From: Chamaelirium japonicum
Taxonomy: Eukaryota > Streptophyta > Magnoliopsida > Liliales > Melanthiaceae
Reading direction: 5' to 3'
DNA length: 64,000 nt
NCBI GenBank assembly: GCA_947650365.1
Contig: OX393550.1
Span: forward strand, 116,366,237 to 116,430,236
In this document: piece after piece, positions 22,745-35,415 of the stretch
How the letters are laid out: every line of letters starts with the position of its first letter
Numbering within the stretch: position 1 is the first letter of the stretch
Program-made: the position numbers and the translations under genes
The notes under the pieces: model-generated
What the model saw: the letters and a program-made list of their open reading frames with translations, nothing else
Database searches by the model: none
Told to the model about the DNA's origin: nothing

Positions 22745-25700
22745 TGTCACGCCCCAGAAATCTGAAGACCGATCCCTGGGGTGTGAGGTGAGAAAAGGAA
22801 GAGGGTTTTGGGTCTGGTCAATTGATTACACCAATTTGGGTTCTCACAGGGCTTCTTCTATGCTCTTTAATATGAAAAACAAGGAGGAGGGAGAAACAAG
22901 AGGGAAATCTCTTAAATTTGATTTTTCGAAAAACATTTTTATTAAAAAGGAAAGAAGAGAAATATCAATAGAGATAAGACATTATCTAATCAGCTCGACC
23001 TTCAAAAGTCCTATCCTTTCAGTATGTGTGACCTGTCGGTGCCACTACATACTGATAGGAGTCTATCTGAGGGAGCACGAGGCTCAAGCCTCTTACGGCT
23101 AGTCACGTAGTCTCATCCACTCCCTAACACTCAGGTGCACCAGTCTAGAGTTCCTATCTACAGGGTTAATCAATTTAGTTATTATATGCACTAATATTTT
23201 CATCATGATCTATCCTAGGCTTGGGGCCTTGAGGAGAGGCCTACCCAAAAGAATTCAGCTGGAACCATTGCAACTACAACCATAGAATACTAACTAACTA
23301 ATAAGAACTCTTATTCCAATACAATTACAATGTCTGAAGAGAAAAGACTACAAGATTAACGTACTAAGCAGAAAGGTAACACTGCAACTCTAACTCCGCC
23401 TCTGGACTCCTACTGCTACTCCTGAGCCTCCGGACCTGCAACTGAGCCTACTCGTGGGAAAGAGTAGCCCCCAATAGAAAATTGGGAGATTAGCCAAATT
23501 AATGGCTAGTGACATCCTAATAGTCTATAATAATATGAGACGACCAATCTTAATAAGTTAAGATAAGATCTATCAGTTCTAGTAGAATCAAAGTTTGCAG
23601 AATGATACCTAAACCTATCAGTAATCTATATTCGCATGCAATTCCTACTGTCACTAGGTTATCTAACATAAAGTCCATTCAATGTTCTACAGCATTAAAG
23701 AACAAATTAAATAAGACGTTCAGATAAAGTCACGAAGTCATCATGTAAACAGTCACTCAATTCTAAATTCATATATAGATAAAACACACACTATCAAAAT
23801 ATGAACCCCGGATATTTTGTTCATCCTGCCCCCGGCCGGGCATTACTATAGGGCCTTTTATTTCGATGTAGAGGGCCAACTCTCTCGCCGTGCATCCACC
23901 AACACCATGCACTAGTCACCCAGATGATCATAAGGGGTTTCCCGTCTTTCACGGTGGAGCTCTACCGCCCAACTTGCTTTACTATGGGGACTTCAACTCC
24001 CCGGGACGGGGTTGCTAGGCCAATCCCTACTCGAGGGCACCTCCTATTGGCTTTACCACAACCCTTGCCCGTGACCCCTAACCTTCTTAACTTCGGCTGT
24101 ACGCGCAGGGTGGTTCACGGCCCTTGCGCGCACGGGGTCCCTACCCTTGAACCAGGTAGGTTCACATATAACCTCTTTCAACATATACAATGAAGCTACA
24201 AAAGGTCTATTTAATGCTTATCAATTTCCAACAATTTACCCCTGGTCCCGTACTGCTCTCGCAACCCATGCGACATAATAAATAAATAAAGTAAGACACT
24301 CATCCCAGTGACCCGTGTGCTAGGGTTGCCATACTCCTCTCTGGAGGGTGGGCTCCGATAATTATTAGTTATTCAATTTATTGTTTAATTTAAGGGAATC
24401 CTAATTACGGTGTCCATACAATCAAAAGCAATCATTATTAATATTTTATTAATATTTTAAGCATGCATCGCCGGACTCGCGACTCCGCATGCAAGGCGGG
24501 GTCCACTTGACCACATGCGACGATGCCCGGCGGGGCCCGCATGCAGTGTCATGGACACCTACCCTTAGTCATTCTCATTTCCCACTATTAAAGACCACGC
24601 AAGGGTAGTAGATGTCACCTGGCTGTTGATTACACATGACTCCTGCTAGCTGCCTCTGATCCGTCTCCGCTGGATCACCACGATCAAGGTCTGATAATAA
24701 CCACAGCTCTGTATCACAACTCTATCGATTAAAACAAAAGAATCTACGATGAGGGTTCTATGCCAAGGATAGTCGGGCACCCTCAATAGGGGACCAACAT
24801 TGAGTCGACAGCACGCAAATCCATATGACTGAAGAACTCAAACCTAAACAATACTAGGCTAATCAAGTAAACAGAAGCTAAGCCTACTCATCGAATTGGG
24901 CTCGAAGAACCATTTCCGATGGTTCCAATTTCGCTGGAATCCGACTTCGGTCGGATGGTTTCGGGTCAAACCATGTAGAACCGATAAAATTGATCGCATG
25001 GCTGGTTCGATAGGGTAAAAGGAGTTCTAGGGTTATATTCTGGGTTTGATAGGTGGGACTCAATATTCTGAACACAATGCCGCTGGTTTCGTCTGAATCC
25101 GAGTTCGGACGACGAAACGGCGGTCAAACCACGGTACCGCGATAATATCGGGTCAAAGGATAAAACAGGGTATTAAACAGTATAATTACTAAGATAAATT
25201 ATGGCCAGCAGGTAGTATTTTCCGAGCCGGTCGAAATGGTGCAGGTTTCATCCAATTCCGAGTTCGGACAGAGAAATGGCAGTCGAACCAAAATCGTCTG
25301 GTTCACGGGTCTGGTTCAGGTGAACCAGACCAGTTCACTGTTGGGCCGGGTCTGCTGTGGTTAGGTCGGGTCGGGTTCAGTGCAGTCGGGTCGGGTCTAC
25401 AGTTAAATTAAACATGGGAAAATTACTGAACTACCCCCCCCCCAACTCCTTCTTCTCCATGAGACCGAACCAGCCGGGGGGGTTTCCTGCACGTCGGCGG
25501 CCGGCGGGAGGGGCGGCCTGGAGCGCCGGCGAGCGCTCGGCCGGCCTCTCCCGCACCACCCCCACGGAGGAGGCGCGGTGGGAGGCGGCCGGAGCGGCCG
25601 TCGGAGCCCGAAGCTCGGCCAGAGGAGGGGGTTCGCATGGAGTTGGTCGGATCGGAGGGGGCTCGTATGGGGTCTGCGGCCGGTGGTGGTGTGCCGGGGA

Positions 25701-26806
25701 GGGGCTCGGTTGCGGCGGCGGTGTCCGCCCGTGCGGGCCGCGGCAAGGGAGGAGGAAGGGGGTCGCGAAGGAGGATGGGAGGAGGAGAGGGCTGACCTTG
25801 GGCATCTCGGCGTGCTCGCCGGGGCTCTGGCGAGGGGTGGGTCGGCGCTCCATCTCCCTCGATCTCTCCTCCTTCTCCGTCTCCGTCTCGCTCTGACTCT
25901 CGCGTTCTCTCTCTTTTTCTCCCGTTCTCTCTCTCTCTCTCCTCTCGTTCTCTTTCTCTTTATATAGAGGGGGAGGCTGTTATGGATATGGGTTGGGGAT
26001 AGGGTCGGTTAAAACTGAAATTCCTAAAAAGGGGGAGGGGATAAAGGTATGAAGATATGGGTTTATCATCCCCAAATCTTACCCGATCATTCTCATCCGA
26101 ATTTTGAATTTAAATAACTGGGGAGGGAGGTCAAGAGAGCTTAAGTTATGCTAGGAGACCGGGAGGTAGGCTCTAGGGCTGGTCGGGCTCGGTCCCGAGC
26201 CCTGAACCGGGCTCGGTTGGAATCCGGGTGCGATTCGTTCATCAACCGGGCTGAAAAGAATAATAAACCGTAACTATCAAACCGGAAGTCGGAATAGGGC
26301 CCGAGAGGATTCGTTGGAAAGGTCTCGTCAACGCAAACGTGTTAGCGCTTAGTACATAATTTTATGACTTCTGGATCTCTCGAAAAGAAGGAAAGACTCC
26401 AAAACTCAAAATAGCAATAACTATTCACCCGAGTGTCAGATCGACCCTAACTTAGGCTCATTGGAAGGCTCTCTCAGAGCCCCATCTAACTTATCCTGTT
26501 TCGTTACGATCCGATCATCCGATCTCTGGTGGAAAACAAAACGGCTACAATTATCGACCAATTATCGTTTTTTCTAGGGTTTACCTGTCGGGCTGCCGAA
26601 ACTGGCTGCGCATACACATGATCGTTGCACGGAACGCACCATCGTGATATGCTCGAAGTTACGGAGAATGTGAACGTAAAACATCTCATAGTTTTATGAT
26701 CCATTTATTGGGAAAAAACCCAAAGAAAAAGTCTGGCTGCAAAAAAAGACGAAACTAGCCATTGAGGATTTCTATTATTCTCAAATCTAACACCACAGGT
26801 GTTACA
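22745..26806 (-). repeat. LARD 3' LTR (minus-strand element)
   Basis: It differs from the partner LTR by scattered single-base changes and a few one-base indels, so the insertion is recent. ORFs inside (22536-23102, 23924-24193, 25357-25967) recur almost unchanged in the other LTR and are not host genes. A GC-rich block at 25480-25850 precedes a CT-rich tract and a TATA box. Confidence 0.92.
25963..25970 (-). promoter_or_regulatory. TATA box of the LARD LTR (left copy)
   Basis: CTATATAAAGAG on the minus strand, followed downstream by a GA-rich leader. It is the expected LTR promoter for a minus-strand element. The same motif is at about 33109-33116 in the right LTR. Confidence 0.6.
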
Positions 26807-28009
26807 ACCTACACACCTTAAAAAAAATTTCGTCCCGAAAATTCAACTACAAAAACCATATATACGAGTCCGCTCATCTCTACTTCCAAAACAAGAACAT
26901 TATAGCAATGAAAAGTTAACTATAACGAGTACGAAGATCCTCACTAACACTGCCAACAAGAAAGCCAAGTCACTACACCAAATCTTACTAAAAGAAAACC
27001 CTGACCCTCTACTACTCACAATCCTACTCTCTCTACTAACCTAAACATTATACGAATTGACTCTCATAATTATTAGGATAGAGATGAATCTCCAAGTTCT
27101 CGCACCGCGGATACGAGCTTTGGTTTTCATCTTCCATTCTAATCATTAAGGACTAATATAGACTTTCATGAGTTCAGATTGTCTCCTTCTTCTGGATAAA
27201 GAGCGTCCCCCTTATCCAGAAGTAAGGTAACAGTTTGACTCATGAAATAAGATCACGGGACACTATAATCTAACGGTACAAAAAAAAAAAAAAAAATTTA
27301 TACACATAGAACTACCCTCATACACCTATAGATCCAAACTGAAAACGACAACTAGACGACTCAAACTTATGCATCTAGACTTAATTTCTACGAGATTTCT
27401 CTCTGGAGGAAATACCTCTATTACCTACACAACCACTACTAACCTACAAGGAAGGCACTACTATGATACGAATTGGATGTCCCAACATACACACTGACTA
27501 ACCTAGAAAAAGTTGAGTCCAAGATAGCACAACTATGCCCCAAACGAATGAGAATAAGGAGGGAACAATGATGAATCATAAAACACCAATACTTAAAGAA
27601 AGACCTAGTACTAACACTCCCAACTATGTTATTGTGGCATGACTTTGAAACCTTCTAAAAGATACATTATGATGTACAATTCAGATATACGAGAAAACTT
27701 ACTACTCGTGTAGAAAATACTCAACTACGAGAACAACTAACCTACTGACCAAATGGAGTCGAAGACTAGGATACCGACATGATTACACCTTATACTGACA
27801 ATATCTTTCTACAAGATTGGTTGATCGGTCCTAAACCAAAACAATTAGAAACAAAGCTAAGTGAATCCCCTAAATAATGATTATTCTTAAGATTCCAACT
27901 AATAATGCATTCCCAATTTCTAAAAACGTAAGCAAGTCCATTAGCATGGTCACTAACAACACTCTAGTACTCAATTATCTAAATTTCATCTCAATGTCAC
28001 TGCCCTATG

Positions 28010-28750
28010 GCCAGTGCACGCTCTACCGCAAGTTCCAACAGGAACTGCATAACTAGCTACCAAAGTTCCGATTGGGAACAGTGCAAGCTCTGCCAGCTGC
28101 CAAAGTTTCCGAAGAAACAGTGCACGCTCTGCCGCAAGTTCCAACAGGAACTGCGTAACTAGCTGCCAAAGTTCCGATTGGGAACAGTGCAAGCTCTGCC
28201 AGCTGCCAAAGTTTCCGAAGAAACAGTGCACGCTCTGCCGCAAGTTCCAACAGGAACTACATAACTAGCTGCCAAAGTTCCGATTGGGAACAGTGCAAGC
28301 TCTGCCAGCTGCCAAAGTTTCCGAAGAAACAGTGCACGCTCTGCCGCAAGTTCCAACAGGAACTGCGAAACCAACCGCCAAAGTTCCGATTGGGAACAGT
28401 GCAAGCTCTGCTAGCTGCCAAAGTTTCCGAAGAAACAATGCACGCTCTGCCGCAAGTTCCAACAGGAACTGCGTAACTAGCTGCCAAAGTTCCGATTGGG
28501 AACAGTGCAAGCTCTGCCAGCTGCCAAAGTTTCCGAAAAAATAGTGCACGCTCTGCCGCAAGTTCCAACATGAACTGCGTAACTAGCTGCCAAAGTTCCG
28601 ATTGGGAACAGTGCAAGCTCTGCCAGCTGCCAAAGTTTCCGAAGAAACAGTGCACGCTCTGCCGCAAGTTCCAACAGGAACTGCGAAACCAACCGCCAAA
28701 GCCTCCGAAGAGTCAGTGCGTATGTATCCGCCAAATCCTCCGAAGAGAAA
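28010..28750. repeat. 106-bp tandem repeat array, about 6.5 units
   Basis: The block CCAAAGTTCCGATTGGGAAC starts at about 28060, 28166, 28272, 28378, 28484 and 28590, exactly 106 bp apart. A diverged unit follows at 28696. Each unit has two sub-repeats (about 40 and 66 bp) sharing GCCAAAGTT and CAGTGCA.GCTCTGCC. Beyond 28700 the array decays into shorter CCGAAGAG-type units. 106 is not a multiple of three, so the many overlapping ORFs here are artefacts. Confidence 0.95.
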
Positions 28751-29070
28751 GTGCATAGCCTCACAATGTCCTCTACCGGACAGTCATAATCCACTACCAA
28801 ATTTCTCGAGGAAGAGTGTGTATCCTGTCGCGAAGGTCTCCACCGAGACATCCCGAAATTTGGGAACCAAGTGAACTCAACTACTACCTGAGATTTCCAT
28901 CTCCTGGTACACTCTTTGAAACTACTGCCCCTAAGGGTTATCATCATTACTCATAGGATCTATTAAAAAGCACACAAGCTCTACACCAAACTAATTATAA
29001 CCCACGATACACCAGAGAGATCTAACAAGAAAACTAATATAATTATTACATCTATATCGAGATAATGGAC

Positions 29071-29281
29071 AATCCTAAAAACACCAATTAGGTCTCTAGT
29101 ACCAATGGTCAATAAGAATCAAGGAATCCTAAAACACCAACTAAGTCTCTAGTACTAAGGGTCAACGAAGATCAAGGGATCCTAAACACCGACTAGGTCT
29201 CGAATACTAAGGGTCAACAAAGATCAAGGAATCATAAAACACCGACTAGGTTTCTAGCGCTTAGGGTCAACGAAAAAATAA
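29071..29281. repeat. 53-bp tandem repeat array, 4 units
   Basis: Units begin at 29071, 29125, 29178 and 29230 (spacing 54, 53, 52). They share ATCCTAAAACACC, TAGGTCTCTAGTACTA and GGGTCAACGAAGATCAAGG. Confidence 0.9.
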
Positions 29282-29892
29282 CAAAACCAACAAAAAGAGT
29301 AACCTCACAACCATGCTAGGTAAACCATCAAGGATATACATCCTTCCAGATATATTCAAATACATCCATCTTCCAAAATCAAATAACCATACTACTAACT
29401 AAAATTCGATATCCAGTTCTTAGTCAACTCGCCACCAGGCCCACATCTAGCAAATCCAAATAAACATTAGAGTCCAAATAAAACTCCACGATTGACTCAG
29501 ACACTATCCTTGGTTAAGATGTTCTAGGCGATTCCTACCTGAGTCATCACGACTAGCTCTGAGCCTAATCATTAAGGTTCGAAAATAAACATAATCCTTA
29601 TGAATCTGCATAATAATTATATTGACTCCTCAAGTCCATTTTCAATCAAATATCCAAGTATGGACAATTTCTTAACTCCCAATCAATTCTTCTAACCTAT
29701 CCAATTCTCCAAGTACAATAAACCCTAGACTCTCATCCTTAAATACGTACACTAAGCTACCACTGACTATTCTAAGAAATACTACCAAAACAATTTTCCG
29801 ACGATCTCTAGAATCACCATAGCACTAGTACAGCCTAAACCTCACATCCTAACGAAACCCCTAGGAACATATCCCTAAGCTCTAATACCAGC

Positions 29893-32800
29893 TGTCACGC
29901 CCCAGAAATCTGAAGACCGATCCCTGGGGTGTGAGGTGAGAAAAGGAAGAGGGTTTTGGGTCTGGTCAATTGATTACACCAATTTGGGTTCTCACAGGGC
30001 TTCTTCTATGCTCTTTAATATGAAAAACAAGGAGGAGGGAGAAACAAGAGGGAAATCTCTTAAATTTGATTTTTCGAAAAATATTTTTATTAAAAAGGAA
30101 AGAAGAGAAATATCAATAGAGATAAGACATTATCTAATCAGCTCGACCTTCAAAAGTCCTATCCTTTCAGTATGTGTGACCTGTCGGTGCCACTACATAC
30201 TGATAGGAGTCTATCTGAGGGAGCACGAGGCTCAAGCCTCTTACGGCTAGTCACGTAGTCTCATCCACTCCCTAACACTCAGGTGCACCAGTCTAGAGTT
30301 CCTATCTACCAGGTTTAATTAATTTAGTTATTATATGCACTTATATTTTCATCATGATCTATCCTAGGCTTGGGGCCTTGAGGAGAGGCCTACCCAAAAG
30401 AATTCAGCTGGAACCATTGCAACTACAACCATAGAATACTAACTAACTAATAAGAACTCTTATTCCAATACAATTACAATGTCTGAAGAGAAAAGACTAC
30501 AAGATTAACGTACTAAACAGAAAGGTAACACTGCAACTCTAACTCCGCCTCTGGACTCCTACTGCTACTCCTGAGCCTCCGGACCTGCAACTGAGCCTAC
30601 TCGTGGGAAAGAGTAGCCCCCAATAGGAAATTAGGAGATTAGCCAAATTAATGGCTTTTGATATCCTAATAGTCTATAATAATATGAGACGACCAATCTT
30701 AATAAGTTAAGATAAGATCTATCAGTTCTAGTAGAATCAAAGTTTGCAGAATGATACCTAAACCTATCAGTAATCTATATTCGCATGCAATTCCTACTGT
30801 CACTAGGTTATCTAACATAAAGTCCATTCAATATTCTACAGCATTAAAGAACAAATTAAATAAGACGTTCAGATAAAGTCACGAAGTCATCATGTAAACA
30901 GTCACTCAATTCTAAATTCATATATAGATAAAACACACACTATCAAAATATGAACCCCGGATATTTTGTTCATCCCGCCCCCGGCCGGGCATTACTATAG
31001 GGCCTTTTATTTCGATGTAGAGGGCCAACTCTCTCGCCGTGCATCCACCAACACCATGCACTAGTCACCCAGATGATCATAAGGGGTTTCCCGTCTTTCA
31101 CGGTGGAGCTCTACCGCCCAACTTGCTTTACTATGGGGACTTCAACTCCCCGGGACGGGGTTGCTAGGCCAATCCCTACTCGAGGGCACCTCCTATTGGC
31201 TTTACCACAACCCTTGCCCGTGACCCCTAACCTACTTAACTTCGGCTGTACGCGCAGGATGGTTCACGGCCCTTGCACGCACGGGGTCCCTACCCTTTAA
31301 CCAGGTAGGTTCACATATAACCTCTTTCAACATATACAATGAAGCTACAAAAGGTCTATTTAATGCTTATCAATTTCCAACAATTTACCCCTGGTCCCGT
31401 ACTGCTCTCGCAACCCATGCGACATAATAAATAAATAAAGTAAGACACTCATCCCAGTGACCCGTGTGCTAGGGTTGCCATACTCCTCTCTGGAGGGTGG
31501 GCTCCGATAATTATTAGTTATTCAATTTATTGTTTAATTTAAGGGAATCCTAATTACGGTGTCCATACAATCAAAAGCAATCATTATTAATATTTTATTA
31601 ATATTTTAAGCATGCATCGCCGGACTCGCGACTCCGCATGCAAGGCGGGGTCCACTTGACCACATGCGACGATGCCCGGCGGGGCCCGCATGCAGTGTCA
31701 TGGACACCTACCCTTAGTCATTCTCATTTCCCACTATTAAAGACCACGCAAGGGTAGTAGATGTCACCTGGCTGTTGATTACACATGACTCCTGCTAGCT
31801 GCCTCTGATCCGTCTCCGCTGGATCACCACGATCAAGGTCTGATAATAACCACAGCTCTGTATCACAACTCTATCGATTAAAACAAAAGAATCTACGATG
31901 AGGGTTCTATGCCAAGGATAGTCGGGCACCCTCAATAGGGGACCAACATTGAGTCGACAGCACGCAAATCCATATGACTGAAGAACTCAAACCTAAACAA
32001 TACTAGGCTAATCAAGTAAACAGAAGCTAAGCCTACTCATCGAATCGGGCTCGAAGAACCATTTCCGATGGTTCCAATTTCGCTGGAATCCGACTTCGGT
32101 CGGATGGTTTCGGGTCAAACCATGTAGAACCGATAAAATCGATCGCATGGCTGGTTCGATAGGGTAGAAGGAGTTCTAGGGTTATATTCTGGGTTTGATA
32201 GGTGGGACTCAATATTCTGAACACAATGCCGCTGGTTTCGTCTGAATCCGAGTTCGGACGACGAAACGGCGGTCAAACCACGGTACCGCGATAATATCGG
32301 GTCAAAGGATAAAACAGGGTATTAAACAGTATAATTACTAAGATAAATTATGGCCAGCAGGTAGTATTTTCCGAGCCGGTCGAAATGGTGCAGGTTTCAT
32401 CCAATTCCGAGTTCGGACGGAGAAATGGCAGTCGAACCAAAATCGTCTGGTTCACGGGTCTGGTTCAGGTGAACCAGACCGGTTCACTGTTGGGCCGGGT
32501 CTGCTGTGGTTAGGTCGGGTCGGGTTCAGTGCAGTCGGGTCGGGTCTACAGTTAAATTAAACATGGGAAAATTACTGAACTACCCCCCCCCAACTCCTTC
32601 TTCTCCACGAGACCGAACCAGCCGGGGGGGTTTCCTGCACGTCGGCGGCCGGCGGGAGGGGCGGCCTGGAGCGCCGGCGAGCGCTCGGCCGGCCTCTCCC
32701 GCACCACCCCCACGGAGGAGGCGCGGTGGGAGGCGGCCGGAGCGGCCGTTGGAGCCCGAAGCTCGGCCGGAGGAGGGGGTTCGCATGGAGTTGGTCGGAT

Positions 32801-33953
32801 CAGAGGGGGCTCGTATGGGGTCTGCGGCCGGTGGTGGTGTGCCGGGGAGGGGCTCGGTTACGGCGGCGGTGTCCGCCCGTGCGGGCCGCGGCAAGGGAGG
32901 AGGAAGGGGGTCGCGGAGGAGGATGGGAGGAGGAGAGGGCTAACCTTGGGCGTCTCGGCGTGCTCGCCGGGGCTCCGGCGAGGGGCGGGTCGGCGCTCCA
33001 TCTCCCTCGATCTCTCCTCCTTCTCCGTCTCCGTCTCGCTCTGACTCTCGCGTTCTCTCTCTTTTTCTCCCGTTCTCTCTCTCTCTCTCCTCTCGTTCTC
33101 TCTCTCTTTATATAGAGGGGGAGGCTGTTATGGATATGGGTTGGGGATAGGGTCGGTTAAAACTGAAATTCCTAAAAAGGGGGAGGGGATAAAGGTATGA
33201 AGATATGGGTTTATCATCCCCAAATCTTACCCGATCATTCTCATCCGAATTTTGAATTTAAATAACTGGGGAGGGAGGTCAAGGGAGCTTAAGTTATGCT
33301 AGGAGACCGGGAGGTAGGCTCTAGGGCTGGTCGGGCTCGGTCCCGAGCCCTGAACCGGGCTCGGTTGGAATCCGGGTGCGATTCGTTCATCAACCGGGCT
33401 GAAAAGAATAATAAACCGTAACTATCAAACCGGAAGTCGGAATAGGGCCTGAGAGGATTCGTTGGAAAGGTCTCGTCAACACAAACGTGTTAGCGCTTAG
33501 TACATAATTTATGACTTCTGGATCTCTCGAAAAGAAGGAAAGACTCCAAAACTCAAAATAGTAATAACTATTCACCCGAGTGTCAGATCGACCCTAACTT
33601 AGGCTCATTGGAAGGCTCTCTCAGAGCCCCATCTAACTTATCCTGTTTCGTTACGATCCGATCACCCGATCTCTAGTGGAAAACAAAACGGCTACAACTA
33701 TCGACCAATTATCGTTTTTTCTAGGGTTTACCTGTCGGGCTGCCGAAACTGGCTGCGCATACACATGATCGTTGCACGGAACGCACCATCGTGACATGCT
33801 CGAAGTTACGGAGAATGTGAACGTAAAACATCTCATAGGTTTACGATCCATTTATTGGGAAAAAGCCCAAAGAAAAAGTCTGGCTGCAAAAAAAGACGAA
33901 ACTAGCCATTGAGGATTTCTATTATTCTCAAATCTAACACCACAGGTGTTACA
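29893..33953 (-). repeat. LARD 5' LTR (minus-strand element)
   Basis: The partner of 22745-26806, next to the primer-binding site. The start TGTCACGCCCC and end GTTACA are preserved. Its TATA box lies at about 33109-33116 on the minus strand. Confidence 0.92.
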
Positions 33954-34054
33954 ACGGACCATTTACTCATCCATTGCGATTTTGCCAGAGATGTTTGGAC
34001 CCACTTTCGCTCCAAGATTAGCATCTTCAGTGTGGGTACAAAATTTGTCCAAGA

Positions 34055-34591
34055 CTGAAACCATGCCATTTGAGCCCGTGCAACGGTCCAAATGATGAGT
34101 CCAGGTTCAAGAAGCAACGCCACAGGACCCACAGACCGAGCGGGCCTTATTTGGAGCCTAGCAAGGGCCCACAAGCATCACCACAGAGTCACAGACCGAG
34201 CGAACCTTATTTGGAGCCTGACAGAGGTCCAAGCATCGCCACATGGCCCATAGACCAATCATCGCCACAGGACCATTGCCACCTCAATACCACCACGTCA
34301 TCACTGTCATATGAGCATATACTTCAGGTATAAAAGGACTCCTATCGCTTACATAAAAAAGCTTGGTTGGTGAATTGTTCAAGAAATGAGGGGATTCAAG
34401 ATCTTCTCTCGGCCTGTCGAGAGAACGCTCACCCTCCCAATCGCATACATTATAGTACAAATCAGGTGGCACCTCTCGCCCAGAGACGTAGGTTGTAAGA
34501 CCAAACTTCAACAACAACTCCACGTGTTATCCATTTCTTTCTCTACTCTCTAATCTCTATCTCTGCAATATACAAACCATCCACATTCAAT
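34055..34591 (+). mobile_element. Probable solo LTR in the LINE tail
   Basis: 537 bp flanked by exact 5-bp repeats CAAGA (34050-34054 and 34592-34596). Skipping it restores the LINE frame. A TATA box GGTATAAAAGG at about 34327 followed by CT-rich sequence fits an LTR promoter on the plus strand. A 57-bp tandem duplication (CACAGACCGAGCG, CTTATTTGGAGCCT) lies near 34130-34220. The termini are not a perfect TG...CA, which lowers confidence. Confidence 0.65.
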
Positions 34592-35015
34592 CAAGAATTG
34601 TGGAATGAGATTCGCGATCAAGACGATAATGAAATTTTCTCCATATTCAGCACGCCCTCTTCTCTGACAGCCCTTTGGAATACATGGAGAAGACGCAGAA
34701 TTCCTCCAAAACACTGGAAAGCATGGGACGACCTAGTAATAGCAATTTGCCAATGCCTACGGTTGGAGCGAAATCAGAGGGTGTTTGAGCAAAAGTCAAA
34801 CCCTGTTGCGGAGGTCATCAAAAGCACTATAGAGATGGTGAAGCTTTGGATCTCTAGTCTGCCGCACGACTCGAGGGGATCCTACTTAGACCTATTGTAA
34901 CTCTTTCTTTCCCTTTTTCTAGACTGTAATTAGTTATTACATCAATAAGCTAGTAGGGGTCCACGCCAAACCCCCCCTCCATACAAGAGAGGATTTTCAA
35001 AAAAATAAAAAAGAA

Positions 35016-35415
35016 ACCCCAACAAACAAGGTTAAACAAGATCAGCACCAAAATACCATAGCTAAGAAGAAAAAAAGGCTCCTTAGTCACAAGACATTAA
35101 AGAACTTGACTTTTTTAAAACCCGTACATGAGCAAGTATAGACTCTGTACCCTCCGCCTCATTTGGTATCGAGTAGAGACATTATCTTATCTATTTGTGG
35201 TCTGCTTTATGAATCTTTTTCATCCTTCGTCCCGATCAAATTTTATAGGTCTCGCTTTTGGTGCTATTGATGCCTTATCAATAGTCTTGCATTGGATTAG
35301 AATCACGACGATATTATTTCATTGATTGAAGTTGAGAAATTTGTCACCTTCTTATATTTGTTGTTTTTTTTGCAAAATTCTAATCTTCGACTGATGTTCC
35401 ATATCTTTACTATAA
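35016..35415. other. Intergenic, nothing recognised
   Basis: AT-rich sequence between the LINE tail and the Helitron cluster. The 35128-35325 ORF shows no family similarity I know. Confidence 0.6.

Larger units (their letters stand above)
26807..29892 (-). other. LARD internal domain, non-coding
   Basis: 3086 bp with no gag, protease, RT or integrase motif in any frame I could read. It contains a 106-bp tandem array (28010-28750) and a 53-bp array (29071-29281). AT-rich elsewhere. Confidence 0.75.
22745..33953 (-). mobile_element. LARD-type LTR retrotransposon, 11.2 kb, no coding domain
   Basis: Two near-identical direct repeats of 4062 bp (22745-26806) and 4061 bp (29893-33953) begin TGTCACGCCCC and end GGTGTTACA. 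They surround a 3086-bp internal region. A tRNA-Met primer site (plus strand CTCTAATACCA, 29880-29890) abuts the right-hand repeat, so the element reads on the minus strand. Flanks CCGGA (22740-22744) and ACGGA (33954-33958) are the target duplication with one change. The internal region has no gag-pol, only tandem repeats. Very long LTRs and a roughly 3-kb non-coding core fit the LARD class (as in barley Sukkula). The minus-strand 3' end of the core (GGGACGAAATT, AAGGTGTGTAGG) resembles the end of Tekay/Del Gypsy elements, the likely parental source. Confidence 0.92.
22640..35015 (+). mobile_element. LINE fragment, split by a LARD and a solo LTR
   Basis: Three pieces of one plus-strand LINE reading frame are visible. 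At 22640-22744 is the zf-RVT CxxC part (SCSLC). At 33954-34054 the matching HxxxxC part continues (LLIHCDFAR). At 34592-34900 is the C-terminal tail (RRIPPKHWKAWDDL, LRLERNQRVFE). The 3' UTR with an A-rich tail runs to about 35015. At both breaks the frame resumes in register once the inserted element and one target copy are disregarded. The 5' portion of the LINE is missing. Confidence 0.82.

Noticed and set aside
23924-25967. Possible host genes (several ORFs with similar copies at 31073-33115)
   Set aside because: Both sets lie at identical offsets inside the two LARD LTRs, so they are LTR sequence.
28010-28750. CRISPR-like array
   Set aside because: Units are contiguous and homogeneous without unique spacers, in a plant retrotransposon.
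27986-28947. Cysteine- and alanine-rich repeat proteins on the minus strand
   Set aside because: The 106-bp array shifts frame each unit; the same peptide appears in all frames, which marks a nucleotide repeat rather than a coding one.
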